DNA of 41,893 nucleotides from an uncultured Clostridia bacterium (GCA_947570625.1 CANOUP010000018.1:1-41893); one strand, 5' to 3'. Shown: positions 27,891 to 37,298, counted from the first letter of the stretch. Notes: a model not told the origin generated them from the letters alone. Numbers and translations are program-made.

Positions 27891-27918
27891 AAAAGCGAGC
27901 GCACACCGCTCGCTTTTT
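27891..27918 (+). terminator. Terminator after rpsT
   Basis: AAAAGCGAGCG pairs with CGCTCGCTTTTT across a 5-base loop, 25 bases after the rpsT stop. Confidence 0.85.
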
Positions 27919-27949
27919 AAATGTAATAGATAAAACAATATAAAAACAA

Positions 27950-27978
27950 TTGCTTTTTTTATCCGATTATTGTATTAT
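27950..27978 (+). promoter_or_regulatory. Promoter of tRNA-Arg
   Basis: TTGCTT (27950-27955) and TATTAT (27973-27978) are 17 bases apart, ending 15 bases before the tRNA. Confidence 0.6.
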
Positions 27979-27993
27979 TGATATAACGTTTTC

Positions 27994-28068
27994 GGATCCG
28001 TAATTAAATGGATATAATACCTCCCTCCTAAGGAGGCTTTGTGGGTTCGATTCCCGCCGGGTCTACCA
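27994..28068 (+). tRNA. tRNA-Arg (anticodon CCT)
   Basis: Acceptor arms GGATCCG (27994-28000) and CGGGTCT (28058-28064) pair with two G-U pairs. The anticodon stem CCTCC/GGAGG encloses loop CTCCTAA, anticodon CCT (codon AGG). The T arm has GTTCGATTC, and the gene encodes its CCA end. Confidence 0.95.
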
Positions 28069-28102
28069 AAAACGGCTTGATTTTTTTAATCAAGCCGTTT
28101 TT
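28068..28102. terminator. Bidirectional terminator between tRNA-Arg and the ABC permease gene
   Basis: A 15-base perfect stem (AAAAACGGCTTGATT and its complement) with a short T loop, directly at the tRNA CCA end. It lies 4 bases beyond the stop of the convergent permease gene and so serves both. Confidence 0.85.
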
Positions 28103-28106
28103 AATT

Positions 28107-29246
28107 TTAATTTTCGGTCATTATTTCTTTAATGGAAATTTTACGCATTTTTAATAAACACAACGCCATAATCGCTTCGTATAATACGACGAATACGGCT
28201 AAGACCGCAAAAAACGCTCCTACATTGAAACCGTATTCGGGAATAACACCAACATCTTTATAAAATAATTTTATTACAAGACTCAGCAGAACATATTGAT
28301 ATACCGTACCGACGGCAAACCCCGCAAACGCAAAAATGTGATATACCGCAAACACCGACATAAAACATTCTTTAATCGAATATCCGAAAGTTTTCATAAT
28401 TGAAATATTTTTAACATTTGCATTTATCAGCGACGTTATCGCCATAAAAAGCGTTGTAAAAGCGAGCACTGCTCCTATCGCAAAAATTATTACCGCCATG
28501 ACGGTGGGTGCAAGTTCAGCCATAGAAACCGCCATCTGAACCATCGCCGCAACACAGAAGCCAGCAAAGGCTATCAAGAAAGCAATCGCCTTTTTAACGG
28601 AAACATTTTTAAAAAACATTTCTTTTACAAACGTTCTGTCCTTTTCCGCCTTGCCTTGCTTAACCCTTTTAACAATTTCCGTCTTGTCGCGTAGCATTTC
28701 AAGCACGGGACGCCTTAAACTGTAAGCGCCGTACAGCCAGGACAGTAAAGAAAATACTGCCGTCGGCAATAAAATCAAAAAGAAGACCAAAGATGCGTGA
28801 AACGTAATTTTTATTTCCGGCAATCCCTCAATGGTTAACCCCTCGTACACCGTCGGCATTACCATAAACCCCGCACCGAAGCCGATAACCGTTCCCGCAA
28901 GAACGCTCAAACCGAACACGAGAAATCCCGATGCTATCCTTATATTAGAATAGCCCATAGCTTTTAAAATACCAAGCCGACATTTATGATTGTCTATATA
29001 AAGCCTGATATAGAAAAAAATCATAATCACCGCAATCAGCGAAAGAATACCGCCTGCCAATACACTGCACAACTTTGCAGACGCCATCTGAGCGTTGTAT
29101 ATAGCCGTCGTTTCCTCTGTTATCAAATCTTTTATCGAACCTGCGTCGATAATGAAATTAATAAAAAAAGTACAAACGAACACGGCGCAAAACGTAAGAA
29201 CCGCTACACCGATAAGTTTAAAACCGTCTTTAACGCTGATAACCAT
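28107..29246 (-). CDS. FtsX-family ABC transporter permease
   Basis: Membrane half of a MacB/LolCDE-type (type VII) ABC system. At 379 residues it has about eight hydrophobic helices in two FtsX-like halves. The first half has GGILSLIAVIMIFFYIRLYI, then LGILKAMGYSN. The second has AVLAFTTLFMAITSLI, then ISIMKTFGYSIKE. These KAMGYS/KTFGYS loops are the typical cytoplasmic coupling region. No large extracellular domain is present, so it is a compact form. The start is 2 bases after the ATPase stop, with AGGGTGG overlapping that stop. The substrate is unknown; drug, peptide or lipid export would all fit TetR control. Confidence 0.85.
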   Translation of the reverse strand: MVISVKDGFKLIGVAVLTFCAVFVCTFFINFIIDAGSIKDLITEETTAIYNAQMASAKLCSVLAGGILSLIAVIMIFFYIRLYIDNHKCRLGILKAMGYSNIRIASGFLVFGLSVLAGTVIGFGAGFMVMPTVYEGLTIEGLPEIKITFHASLVFFLILLPTAVFSLLSWLYGAYSLRRPVLEMLRDKTEIVKRVKQGKAEKDRTFVKEMFFKNVSVKKAIAFLIAFAGFCVAAMVQMAVSMAELAPTVMAVIIFAIGAVLAFTTLFMAITSLINANVKNISIMKTFGYSIKECFMSVFAVYHIFAFAGFAVGTVYQYVLLSLVIKLFYKDVGVIPEYGFNVGAFFAVLAVFVVLYEAIMALCLLKMRKISIKEIMTEN

Positions 29247-29247
29247 G

Positions 29248-29946
29248 TTACCACCCTATCGCATAAGCCGATTTAGGCGAAGCGTTTTCGCTGTAATTTA
29301 CAATGGTACCGCTATTCATATTGATTACTTTATCCGACATATCCGCAATATTAAGGTTATGCGTTACCATTATCATAGTGAACTTCTTTTCTGTGTGAAG
29401 TTTCGAAATATAGTCGAGTACGTTTCTGCCTGTTTTTTCGTCAAGCGCCCCCGTAGGTTCGTCGAGAAACAGTACATGCGGATTTTTAGCCAGCGCCCTT
29501 GCAATACTTACGCGCTGTTGTTCTCCGCCAGAAAGCTCGTAAGGCTTGCTCTTCAATTTATCCGAAAGCCCGACCTCTTCTATGATTTTGCGATAATCGC
29601 CATTGCTCGAAAGGTCCGCCCCCATTCTTACATTTTTATCAACGCTGAGATGCGGAAGCAAATAATATTGCTGAAAAACGAAACCGACCTCCCTTCTTCT
29701 GAAATCCGTCAATTGTTTTTCGGTCATAGACGTTATTTCACTGTTCCCGAACATAATTTTACCGCTGTCGGCACGTTCCAAACCAGATAAAACGCTCATA
29801 AGAGTAGATTTACCCGAACCCGAAGCACCTGTTATAACGACGAATTCTCCGTCGTTTACCGCAAGCGAAATTCCGTTAAGAACATTGACCGTTCCGTTTT
29901 TATAAGATTTATATAAATTTTCGGCAATAATCATTTTAACCCTCAC
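29248..29946 (-). CDS. ABC transporter ATP-binding protein (LolD/MacB type)
   Basis: Cytoplasmic ATPase driving the adjacent permease. It has Walker [11 protein letters not shown]-loop [12 protein letters not shown], signature [15 protein letters not shown], Walker [14 protein letters not shown] and the switch His in VTHNL. At 232 residues it is typical of LolD-like subunits. The ALDEKTG continuation after Walker B is usual in FtsX-partner ATPases. The start overlaps the TetR gene by 11 bases. An alternative Met two codons in ([14 protein letters not shown]) is possible. Confidence 0.95.
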   Translation of the reverse strand: MRVKMIIAENLYKSYKNGTVNVLNGISLAVNDGEFVVITGASGSGKSTLMSVLSGLERADSGKIMFGNSEITSMTEKQLTDFRRREVGFVFQQYYLLPHLSVDKNVRMGADLSSNGDYRKIIEEVGLSDKLKSKPYELSGGEQQRVSIARALAKNPHVLFLDEPTGALDEKTGRNVLDYISKLHTEKKFTMIMVTHNLNIADMSDKVINMNSGTIVNYSENASPKSAYAIGW

Positions 29947-30508
29947 TTAAACTTTTTTTAAGCAAACCGACAAAAACCGAAGTAAGCATATCAGAAATTT
30001 CGCTTTCCGAAAATGTGCACATTTCTGTAGCAAGCAACACAGCAATACCGTGAGAATATATCCACATATGCGTATACAGCTTCATTGCCTTCTCCTTCGG
30101 CAGTGAATACCCCTTTTCTATCGATCCGAGAATAATATTTTTATTATGGTCTATCGAATCTATCACATTATTTATGCCGTAAACTTTATCACGTTCGCGC
30201 ATAAACAAAAGCCTGAAAAGTTTAGGCTGTTCCAAGGCAAAACGGATATAGGCTTTACCTACGCCTTTAAAAGCTAACTCCTCTTTCAGTCCCTCGGCAA
30301 TATATCCGTCGTATATTTTTTCCGCGGAAGACACAACCTCTTTCTGAACATCGTCCATACTTTCAAAGACGGTGAAGATAGGACGGGCAGAACTTCCGAG
30401 CCGTTCCCCGAGCGCGCGCGCCGTCAGAGCGTCGGGTCCCTTTTCAATTACAATATTCAGCGCTGTATCGATTATTTCCCTTCTGCTGAACTTAGGTTTG
30501 GGGGGCAT
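29936..30508 (-). CDS. TetR/AcrR-family transcriptional repressor
   Basis: 190-residue one-component regulator. The N-terminal helix-turn-helix is recognisable: SRREIIDTALNIVIEKGPDALTARALGERLG, read as SRREIIDTALNIV then ALTARALGERLG. The C-terminal ligand domain has a TetR_C-like pattern (FALEQPKLFRLLFMRE). AAAGGAG precedes the ATG at 30508. It is first in an operon with the ABC exporter genes, and a palindrome at 30527-30552 between promoter and start is the probable operator. It likely represses itself and the exporter until an unknown ligand binds. Confidence 0.92.
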   Translation of the reverse strand: MPPKPKFSRREIIDTALNIVIEKGPDALTARALGERLGSSARPIFTVFESMDDVQKEVVSSAEKIYDGYIAEGLKEELAFKGVGKAYIRFALEQPKLFRLLFMRERDKVYGINNVIDSIDHNKNIILGSIEKGYSLPKEKAMKLYTHMWIYSHGIAVLLATEMCTFSESEISDMLTSVFVGLLKKSLSEG

Positions 30509-30526
30509 ATTTTTCTCCTTTAATTA

Positions 30527-30552
30527 AAACTGTCGTTTTGAAACGGCTGTTT
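30527..30552. promoter_or_regulatory. Probable TetR operator
   Basis: Half sites AAACTGTCGTTT (30527-30538) and AAACGGCTGTTT (30541-30552) are inverted, matching at 10 of 12 positions, around a central TG. It lies at the predicted transcription start and in the leader of the TetR gene. Confidence 0.65.
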
Positions 30553-30555
30553 TAT

Positions 30556-30583
30556 ATTATACGCAAAAATATCCGGTTGTCAA
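30556..30583 (-). promoter_or_regulatory. Promoter of the TetR-ABC operon
   Basis: On the minus strand a perfect TTGACA (30578-30583) and a perfect TATAAT (30556-30561) are 16 bases apart, immediately upstream of the palindrome. Confidence 0.8.
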
Positions 30584-30593
30584 CCAAAATAAT

Positions 30594-30623
30594 AAAAAAC
30601 GGGTCAAATCAACCCGTTTTTTT
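30594..30623 (-). terminator. Terminator after the flavodiiron gene
   Basis: AAAAAACGGGT and ACCCGTTTTTT form a stem with a 7-base loop, starting right at the stop codon of the flavodiiron gene. Confidence 0.8.
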
Positions 30624-31781
30624 CTACATATTTATAAGCTCTTCAGCAAGCGCGCTCAGTTGAGCCGAGCTTTCACCGTTCAAAGCTGAACGGATTTTTA
30701 CGTTATTTTGAGCAAAAACAATATTCTTGCTCTTTTCGAATTCCGCTTTCATTTTGTTCCCGGCAACAGGCGCCCAGCTTCCGTTTTCGATAAACCCCAC
30801 TACCCTGTTCTGATAATTCCGTTCAGTGAGATAATGGATAAATTCTCTCATGCAGGGAAAAATATCGCCGTTATACGTTGTTCCCGCCAGCACCAGTTTA
30901 CTGTATCTGAAAGCTTCGCTAACACACACTGAACTGTCGCTTCTGGCAAGGTCGTATACAACCGTTTTTTCTCCTTTGGCTTTTAACATTTCCGAAAGCC
31001 TGCTAACAGCTTCTTTCGTATGCCCGTATACAGAATTATAAGCTATCACCGTACCTTTTTCCTCAGCCTGATACGACGACCATTTATCGTAAAGCGAAAT
31101 ATAATGACCGAGATTTTTATCCAGCACATAGCCGTGCAGAGGACAAATTGCGTTGATTTCATACTCTGACAACTTCTTTAAAAGCGACTGCACCTGCATT
31201 CCGTACTTGCCGACTATACCGAAATAATATCTTCTCGCCTCGGCGTCCCACTCTTCATTAGCATCATAAGACCCGAACTTGCCGAAAGCGTCGGCGGAAA
31301 ACAATACTTTTTCTGTCGTTTCATATGCCGTCATAACTTCGGGCCAGTGCACCATAGGCGCAAAAATGAATTTGAGTGTATGCTTGCCAAGCGAAAGAGT
31401 ATCGCCGTCTTTCACCAAAACTTTTTTGTCGGTAAAATCTTTACCGAAATATTCTTCGAGCAACACAAATGTTTTGTCGTTTCCGACTATTTTAGCAGTA
31501 GGATATTTCTCAGTAAAATTTGCAATGTTAGCCGAATGGTCGGGCTCAATATGTAATATTACTACATAATCGGGCAGCCTTCCTTTCAGTCCTTCTTCTA
31601 TGTTTTTCAGCCACTCGGCCCCGAATCCTGCGTCCACGCTGTCGAGCACGGCAATTTTTTCGTCGCAAATCATATAAGAGTTATAAGCTATTCCGTTAGG
31701 AACATTGTACATACCTTCGAAAAGGTCGATATCAAAATCGTCTACGCCCGCATTGTAAAGCCAATCATAAATTTTTCTCAT
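30624..31781 (-). CDS. Flavodiiron protein (FprA type A)
   Basis: Cytoplasmic enzyme of anaerobes that reduces O2 to water or NO to N2O, using electrons from rubredoxin or F420-type donors. The metallo-beta-lactamase domain (about 1-240) keeps the diiron ligands: H77, E79 and D81 with H82 in HIEPDH, H145 in MVHWPE, D164 in SADAFG and H216 in CPLHGY. The flavodoxin domain (about 245-385) has the FMN loop AYNSVYGHTKE and a TTYNGDIFP segment. At 385 residues it is the two-domain form, with no fused rubredoxin. GGAG precedes the ATG at 31781. It signals an anaerobe coping with oxygen or nitric oxide. Confidence 0.94.
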   Translation of the reverse strand: MRKIYDWLYNAGVDDFDIDLFEGMYNVPNGIAYNSYMICDEKIAVLDSVDAGFGAEWLKNIEEGLKGRLPDYVVILHIEPDHSANIANFTEKYPTAKIVGNDKTFVLLEEYFGKDFTDKKVLVKDGDTLSLGKHTLKFIFAPMVHWPEVMTAYETTEKVLFSADAFGKFGSYDANEEWDAEARRYYFGIVGKYGMQVQSLLKKLSEYEINAICPLHGYVLDKNLGHYISLYDKWSSYQAEEKGTVIAYNSVYGHTKEAVSRLSEMLKAKGEKTVVYDLARSDSSVCVSEAFRYSKLVLAGTTYNGDIFPCMREFIHYLTERNYQNRVVGFIENGSWAPVAGNKMKAEFEKSKNIVFAQNNVKIRSALNGESSAQLSALAEELINM

Positions 31782-31829
31782 TTAACTACTCCGTTGTTTT
31801 AAAAATTTCGCCGTATATTCGGCTCTTCT

Positions 31830-32920
31830 CTATACAATTAATAATCCGCCTGCCATAAGAATAAACACCGTAACGAAAATTGTTATCACAGAACAAATAC
31901 TTGTCCATACGACAAGCTGTGTCGCCAACTGTTCGTCATTGTTCATTTCACCCGCCATAATTGCGCTGGATACCGCGACAGGCGTTCCGAATAGAGCGAT
32001 AAGCGTAGGATAAACTTCCTTACCGAACGTAAATAATCCCGTAAACTCGCTCAACAGCACCCCTGCGCCGATACCTATTAAAGGCGCAAAAACAATGCGC
32101 CAGACGGTTCCGACAGCAATTTCTTTCGTCATGCCCTTGACCGCGGAAAACTCGAACTGTCCGCCCAAAACCACCAAAGCCAAAGGCGACGCAATGGCCT
32201 TTATGTCTTTTAAAACGTTATATGCGAATTTAAACTGTGTATCGAGCCTGAATACCGCTTCGCCCCAGCAAGCCCGCTCGATTTCCCTTATACCCACACA
32301 GACCAGACCGAGCACGACTCCGATTATCAGCGGATTTTTGACAATGTTTAAAATTATGTTTTTTATACTGTTCTTGGATTTGCAGGCTTTCACCCCTGGC
32401 GACTGCTCACCCTGAGTTTCCTCGAAAACCCGACCGCCGTCTTCTGCTGTTTTCTCTTCTCTGTCCGCAAAGACAGAAAGCGCGATAACAGCAAGTATAT
32501 TAAAAACGGGTATAGAAAACGCAGAAATTATACCGACAACAACAGTATCCCCACCCAGCCGTTCTACAAGCGACAAACCTATTATTGCGAAATTACTTCT
32601 GAACGAACACTGCAAAATTACTCCGCGTCTGTCATTTCTCTTCGTTGTAACAACGGCTGTCGCCAACCCCAATGCAAATATAATGACTATTACGGCAACC
32701 GAAAAAAAACAACGTCAAGCCTGATATCGGCAAAGCTGTTCATACTGTCGTAAATATTGATGAACAGCATGCAAGGCAGACACACTTTGAAGACAAATTT
32801 ATTTCCGATTTTAATAAACTCTTTGCTTAGAAAATTATATTTCTTTAATAAATATCCCAGCAGAATCAATAAAATTATCGGCGCAACCGCATTGACGGAA
32901 GTCAATAAAATATCCCACAT
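31830..32920 (-). pseudogene. AEC-family (auxin efflux carrier-like) transporter, frameshifted
   Basis: Two frames together make one membrane transporter. The first (32690-32920, 76 residues) begins MWDILLTSVNAVAPIILLILLGYLL, read as NAVAPIILLILLGYLLKKYN, the usual AEC N-terminus, and stops after DVVFFRLP. The second, in another frame, begins near GLATAVVTTKRND and runs to 31830 with SFRSNFAIIGLSL and a C-terminal half of five helices. The break is at a run of eight A on the plus strand (32702-32709). Adding one base joins the frames into DVVFFSVAVIVIIFALG. It may be decayed, phase-variable, or a sequence error. The substrate would be an organic acid such as malate or an unknown anion. Confidence 0.85.
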
Positions 32921-33016
32921 TCTAATCTTTTTCTCAATTAATAAGCCTAATTATATCAGACATAGTACTTAATAAATATTCAATATGTAATATTTTGACC
33001 GAAATTTTTACTTTTT

Positions 33017-33046
33017 AAAAGCGGAGAGCTGTTATTCTCCGCTTTT
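33017..33046 (-). terminator. Terminator after gdhA
   Basis: AAAAGCGGAGA and TCTCCGCTTTT pair across an 8-base loop, 13 bases after the gdhA stop; a run of T follows on the minus strand. Confidence 0.8.
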
Positions 33047-33058
33047 TCCTTGTTTTTA

Positions 33059-34510
<1,452 letters not shown>

Positions 34511-35422
34511 TTATATATCAAAAAAAACCGAGTTTGCGGTATTGTAGAATATATCTTCCAACTCATTTTCGGTAAAGACCGCAGAATCAGTTATATAATC
34601 GCATAAATGTTTATAACTGTCGCGTGCAAGCGTACAAGGCATATCGGTTCCGAAAATAAGTTTGTCCGCTCCAACAACAGACTTCGCCGTCCGCAAATGC
34701 TCTAACGCTGACGGATAGGGAAATACTTCCGGTTTCTGGTTTGAAGCCAGCGACGCTAAATCAAAATAAACGTTCGGCGCAACCAGTTTTCCGAGAGCAG
34801 TTTTCAACAGTTCTTTGTCCTCTCTTTGCGGAGCAAGCAAATGACATATTACGAATGTGGTCTGCGGATACTTCTTTATTGCGCGGGCAAGATTTTCAAC
34901 TTGCCAGCACGGACTGCGCGGTCTGCCTATATCCAAAACGACGACAAGCCCGTTGTCCGACGCATGGGCAAAACAGTCGTGCATTGTTTCGCCGTCGAGA
35001 TTCACGTGACTTCGGTTCGCCATAAGACCCGACCCGTCAGACAACTCGAATTTAACAGCTTTAAAACCTAATTCTTTAAATAAGTGATTGCGTATTTCGT
35101 TAACCTTTACGCAGAACGGGTCATAAGTTCCCGCAACGGTAAACCTGTCAGGATATTTTTTTACGGCAAGATAACTGTATTCGTTCTGAAATCCGAGAAA
35201 ATTGCCTTGAAGAAGCACGGCTTTTTCTACGCAGTTTTCGTCCATAACTTTAATAAGCGCCTCGGGAGAAACCCCCGTGTCGCCCAGCTCGGGCGGAAAC
35301 ATCTGAAACACTTCGCCCGTTGCATACTGCGCTTTACCTCCGCCTACACTTCTCAATTCACCGCGGGAAGTAAATCCGCAAACATACTGTGCGATATGCG
35401 CGTGCGCATCGATTATTTTCAT
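34511..35422 (-). CDS. Amidohydrolase 2-family metal-dependent hydrolase
   Basis: TIM-barrel hydrolase or decarboxylase of the ACMSD/amidohydrolase_2 group. The metal-binding opening IIDAHAHIA gives the HxH pair. A later His is in TTFVICHLLAP, and the terminal strand LIFGTDMPCT supplies the catalytic Asp. I start it at the ATG at 35422 (303 residues), 2 bases after the TfoX-like stop, with AAGG upstream, instead of the TTG two codons earlier. Relatives act on varied ring compounds and carboxylates, so no substrate is claimed. It shares an operon with the TfoX-domain gene. Confidence 0.85.
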   Translation of the reverse strand: MKIIDAHAHIAQYVCGFTSRGELRSVGGGKAQYATGEVFQMFPPELGDTGVSPEALIKVMDENCVEKAVLLQGNFLGFQNEYSYLAVKKYPDRFTVAGTYDPFCVKVNEIRNHLFKELGFKAVKFELSDGSGLMANRSHVNLDGETMHDCFAHASDNGLVVVLDIGRPRSPCWQVENLARAIKKYPQTTFVICHLLAPQREDKELLKTALGKLVAPNVYFDLASLASNQKPEVFPYPSALEHLRTAKSVVGADKLIFGTDMPCTLARDSYKHLCDYITDSAVFTENELEDIFYNTANSVFFDI

Positions 35423-35424
35423 TA

Positions 35425-35748
35425 TCAAACCTTCTTTTTCCTCGGTTTAGGTTCAGGCAATTGCGGATACATAGCTTCGAATAATTTCAGCATAATCTGC
35501 GTATTTTCGAAATCTTCGACCGTTATCATATCTTTCGCTCCTTTATAAGGAGCCTGCATTTCTGCATCCGGCAATAATTCTTTTGCCGAAGAAACAGGTT
35601 TTACAAACAAGTGGTTATCGCAAATATCGCCTACCAGTTTCCCGCAATAATACAAAAGGTATTCGCCCATCATTGGTTTAACCGTAATTGCGGGAATATC
35701 TTTGTACTGCTCTTTGAAATAGTCCATAAATTCTTTTGACGTTGCCAT
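35425..35748 (-). CDS. TfoX N-terminal domain protein
   Basis: 107-residue single-domain protein. The TfoX_N pattern is clear: a helix (FMDYFKEQY) followed by VKPMMGEYLLYYCGKLVGDICDNHLFVK, here read as KPMMGEYLLYYCGKLVG and NHLFVKP. It ends in a basic tail, PKPRKKKV. In gamma-proteobacteria this domain is part of the competence regulator TfoX. In Bacillota it usually stands alone with no proven role, so a competence function should not be assumed. GAGG precedes the ATG. It is first in an operon with the amidohydrolase. Confidence 0.85.
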   Translation of the reverse strand: MATSKEFMDYFKEQYKDIPAITVKPMMGEYLLYYCGKLVGDICDNHLFVKPVSSAKELLPDAEMQAPYKGAKDMITVEDFENTQIMLKLFEAMYPQLPEPKPRKKKV

Positions 35749-35766
35749 AATTTACCTCACGCTATC

Positions 35767-35795
35767 AGTATAGATTAAAGTCTTACGAAAGTCAA
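35767..35795 (-). promoter_or_regulatory. Promoter of the TfoX-like/amidohydrolase operon
   Basis: On the minus strand TTGACT (35790-35795) and TATACT (35767-35772) are 17 bases apart, about 20 bases before the ATG. Confidence 0.7.
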
Positions 35796-35841
35796 TATTA
35801 AAAAATTTTTTTATGTAAACGCTTATTGTATTTAAAAACGC

Positions 35842-35870
35842 TTGATTTTTTTTTATAAATTTTATATTAT
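35842..35870 (+). promoter_or_regulatory. Promoter of tRNA-Ser
   Basis: TTGATT (35842-35847) and TATTAT (35865-35870) are 17 bases apart, 11 bases before the tRNA. Confidence 0.6.
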
Positions 35871-35881
35871 ATTAATGCTGT

Positions 35882-35969
35882 GCAGAGATGGCGGAGTGGT
35901 CGAACGCGCACGACTCGAAATCGTGTTACGGGCAACTGTACGGGGGTTCGAATCCCTCTCTCTGCGCCA
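35882..35969 (+). tRNA. tRNA-Ser (anticodon CGA)
   Basis: Acceptor arms GCAGAGA (35882-35888) and TCTCTGC (35959-35965) pair fully. The anticodon loop CTCGAAA between CACGA and TCGTG gives CGA (codon UCG). It has the long variable arm of class II tRNAs, a GTTCGAATC T loop, and an encoded CCA. Unlike tRNA-Arg in this window it has no terminator directly at its 3' end; the nearest hairpin is 160 bases on. It probably served as an integration site. Confidence 0.95.
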
Positions 35970-36406
35970 AAAGAAACCGCGTTTGAACCAAGAGGAAAAT
36001 GGATTGAAATATATCTTTCTGAATGGTATTGCGGGCGTAGTTGCAAAAAGACGATATGTGCCGAGAGGTTACGCGAACAATTACAACGTTCACGGAGCAA
36101 ATGGCAAGTTCGTCAAAATCTAAAAGAAAAAAGACAATGAGTTTAAACTCGTTGTCTTTTTTCTATCTTTCCCACCCAAGAACCCACCCTACGGGGCGTA
36201 AATCATAGTAAAATATTTTCGTCATAGATTTACAAATTTCAACCTTATTTACGCCGAAAGTGTGACAGTGTGACATAGTGGCGTATAAGGTAATACTATA
36301 GACGCCACTGCGGGCGGCGACAAATTGTCGTTTACCCAAAATTGCGTTACACGTTACGGGGTTGCGTATAAAATAATGCTAATGATTACTTATTATCGGG
36401 TGCTAA
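35970..36406. other. Non-coding stretch behind tRNA-Ser, no supported gene
   Basis: Apart from the terminator at 36127-36162 I see no gene. Short frames here run through the tRNA or lack ribosome sites and recognisable content. A tandem 8-base repeat (GTGTGACA twice, 36260-36275) and GC-poor flanks are the only other features. It could hold the decayed end of an integrated element, but I find no integrase motif. Confidence 0.5.
36127..36162. terminator. Terminator behind tRNA-Ser
   Basis: GACAATGAGTTT and AAACTCGTTGTC form a 12-base stem with one G-T pair, flanked by A6 and T6, so it can act in both directions. Confidence 0.75.
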
Positions 36407-36781
36407 TCAATCTATTATTTTTAGTATATTTTTTTCCACCAATGTAACGGGATAGCGTGTCATACCTTGCTTAACGCCATTTTTACCAAATATTTTTTCT
36501 ATCGTACCTTTATTTCTCACAGTCATTCCTTGTATAACTTTTCCATCGGCACTTTTCCTTCTTATGATAATGCAGTTTTCTTCATATTCTTCAAGAAACT
36601 TAACGGCGACTACTACTTTTCCGTTTTCTTGTGCTGTTAATAATTGAGCAAATTTAAAATTTCCCGTGTCCTCAACCAATTTGCACGCTTCTGCGTTAAA
36701 ATCGAGTTGTCCTCTGCCTATGCTAACAAATGCTGATGAGCGTCCGTCTGCTTGTTTGATTTTTACAATCTGCCATTCCAT
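36407..36781 (-). CDS. Hypothetical protein in the island
   Basis: 124 residues opening MEWQIVKIKQADGRSSAF. I do not recognise a family. It is soluble, mixed alpha/beta in appearance, with no signal peptide or membrane helix. Basic and acidic residues are balanced, and a glycine-rich middle (KIFGKNGVKQGM) is seen. The gene looks real: AGGAG precedes the ATG, and a perfect promoter (36817-36845) faces it. It stands alone between tRNA-Ser and the GC-rich hairpin element. AT content is above that of the core genes, which suits acquired DNA. A role in mobility or in the peptide system 0.8 kb away is possible but unsupported. Confidence 0.7.
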   Translation of the reverse strand: MEWQIVKIKQADGRSSAFVSIGRGQLDFNAEACKLVEDTGNFKFAQLLTAQENGKVVVAVKFLEEYEENCIIIRRKSADGKVIQGMTVRNKGTIEKIFGKNGVKQGMTRYPVTLVEKNILKIID

Positions 36782-36816
36782 AATAATTTTTCTCCTAGTT
36801 CATATTTGTTAATCGT

Positions 36817-36845
36817 ATTATACGCCTTATTATTATTTTTGTCAA
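36817..36845 (-). promoter_or_regulatory. Consensus promoter of the 124-residue gene
   Basis: On the minus strand a perfect TTGACA (36840-36845) and perfect TATAAT (36817-36822) are 17 bases apart, about 36 bases before the ATG. Confidence 0.85.
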
Positions 36846-37045
36846 TAACATTTCTATAAATTCTTATAATAATTTTAATAATTTTAATGATAATTTCAAT
36901 AAATGCGTATAAATTATGTTAATACATCCTACAAATCAATCAATTATAGCACCTATTCGACAAATAAGATAAAAAATTTGTTTTATATTCGTGATAAAAT
37001 CATTGTACAGTTTTATATTCTTTTTCGTAAAAGTTAAATTGTTTT
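36846..37045. other. AT-rich spacer, nothing recognised
   Basis: Very AT-rich sequence between the 124-residue gene's promoter and the GC-rich hairpin segment. I find no frame with a ribosome site, no clear promoter facing the hairpins, and no repeat. Confidence 0.5.
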
Positions 37046-37071
37046 ATTGTTCGCTTGTGCTTACCGTCTGG

Positions 37072-37244
37072 GAACGGAATACGCCGCCGAGCGCGGTAAA
37101 GGGCGTTTCGCCAAGCGGTTTAGCGGCGAACACCCTTTCCGCTCGCGTTCAAATTGCTTTTTTTAGTTGATTTCTTTCAGTTTAGGCGTGAGCTTGCCGC
37201 GGCGGCGAAGCCGCCGCGCTTGTCAAGACAAGCTCACGCCTAAA
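37072..37244. repeat. GC-rich nested hairpins: candidate structured RNA or mobile hairpin
   Basis: Two structures. The first (37072-37150) nests four short helices in register: GAACG/CGTTC, GAGCG/CGCTC, AAAGGG/CCCTTT and TTCGCC/GGCGAA, closing on a 12-base loop. A T7 run follows at 37158-37164 on the plus strand. The second (37181-37244) has 16-base perfect outer arms (TTTAGGCGTGAGCTTG and its complement). Between them lie a 9-base GC hairpin with a GAA loop (CGCGGCGGC/GCCGCCGCG) and a small CTTGTC/GACAAG palindrome. Base composition is strikingly unlike the AT-rich flanks. I could not assign a known RNA family, strand or promoter. Confidence 0.55.
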
Positions 37245-37269
37245 TGCCAAATCAAATTCCCTTAAAATA

Positions 37270-37298
37270 TTGACAACCTATGTATTTCATGCTATAAT
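37270..37298 (+). promoter_or_regulatory. Perfect extended consensus promoter of the small peptide gene
   Basis: TTGACA (37270-37275) and TATAAT (37293-37298) are 17 bases apart, with an extended TGC before the -10. It is 31 bases before the ATG at 37330 and should be very strong. Confidence 0.88.

Noticed and set aside
35425-35748. TfoX-like gene as evidence for natural competence
   Set aside because: The stand-alone TfoX_N domain in Bacillota has no proven competence role, and no com genes are nearby.
35842-36140. Open frames running through tRNA-Ser (including one whose reverse reads ERGIRTPV)
   Set aside because: These are the well-known translation artefacts of a tRNA-Ser gene; the cloverleaf is complete, so the DNA is a tRNA.
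36260-36275. Tandem GTGTGACA repeat as a possible CRISPR or iteron array
   Set aside because: Only two copies of 8 bases with no spacing; too few for an array or a replication origin. No CRISPR array was seen anywhere in the window.
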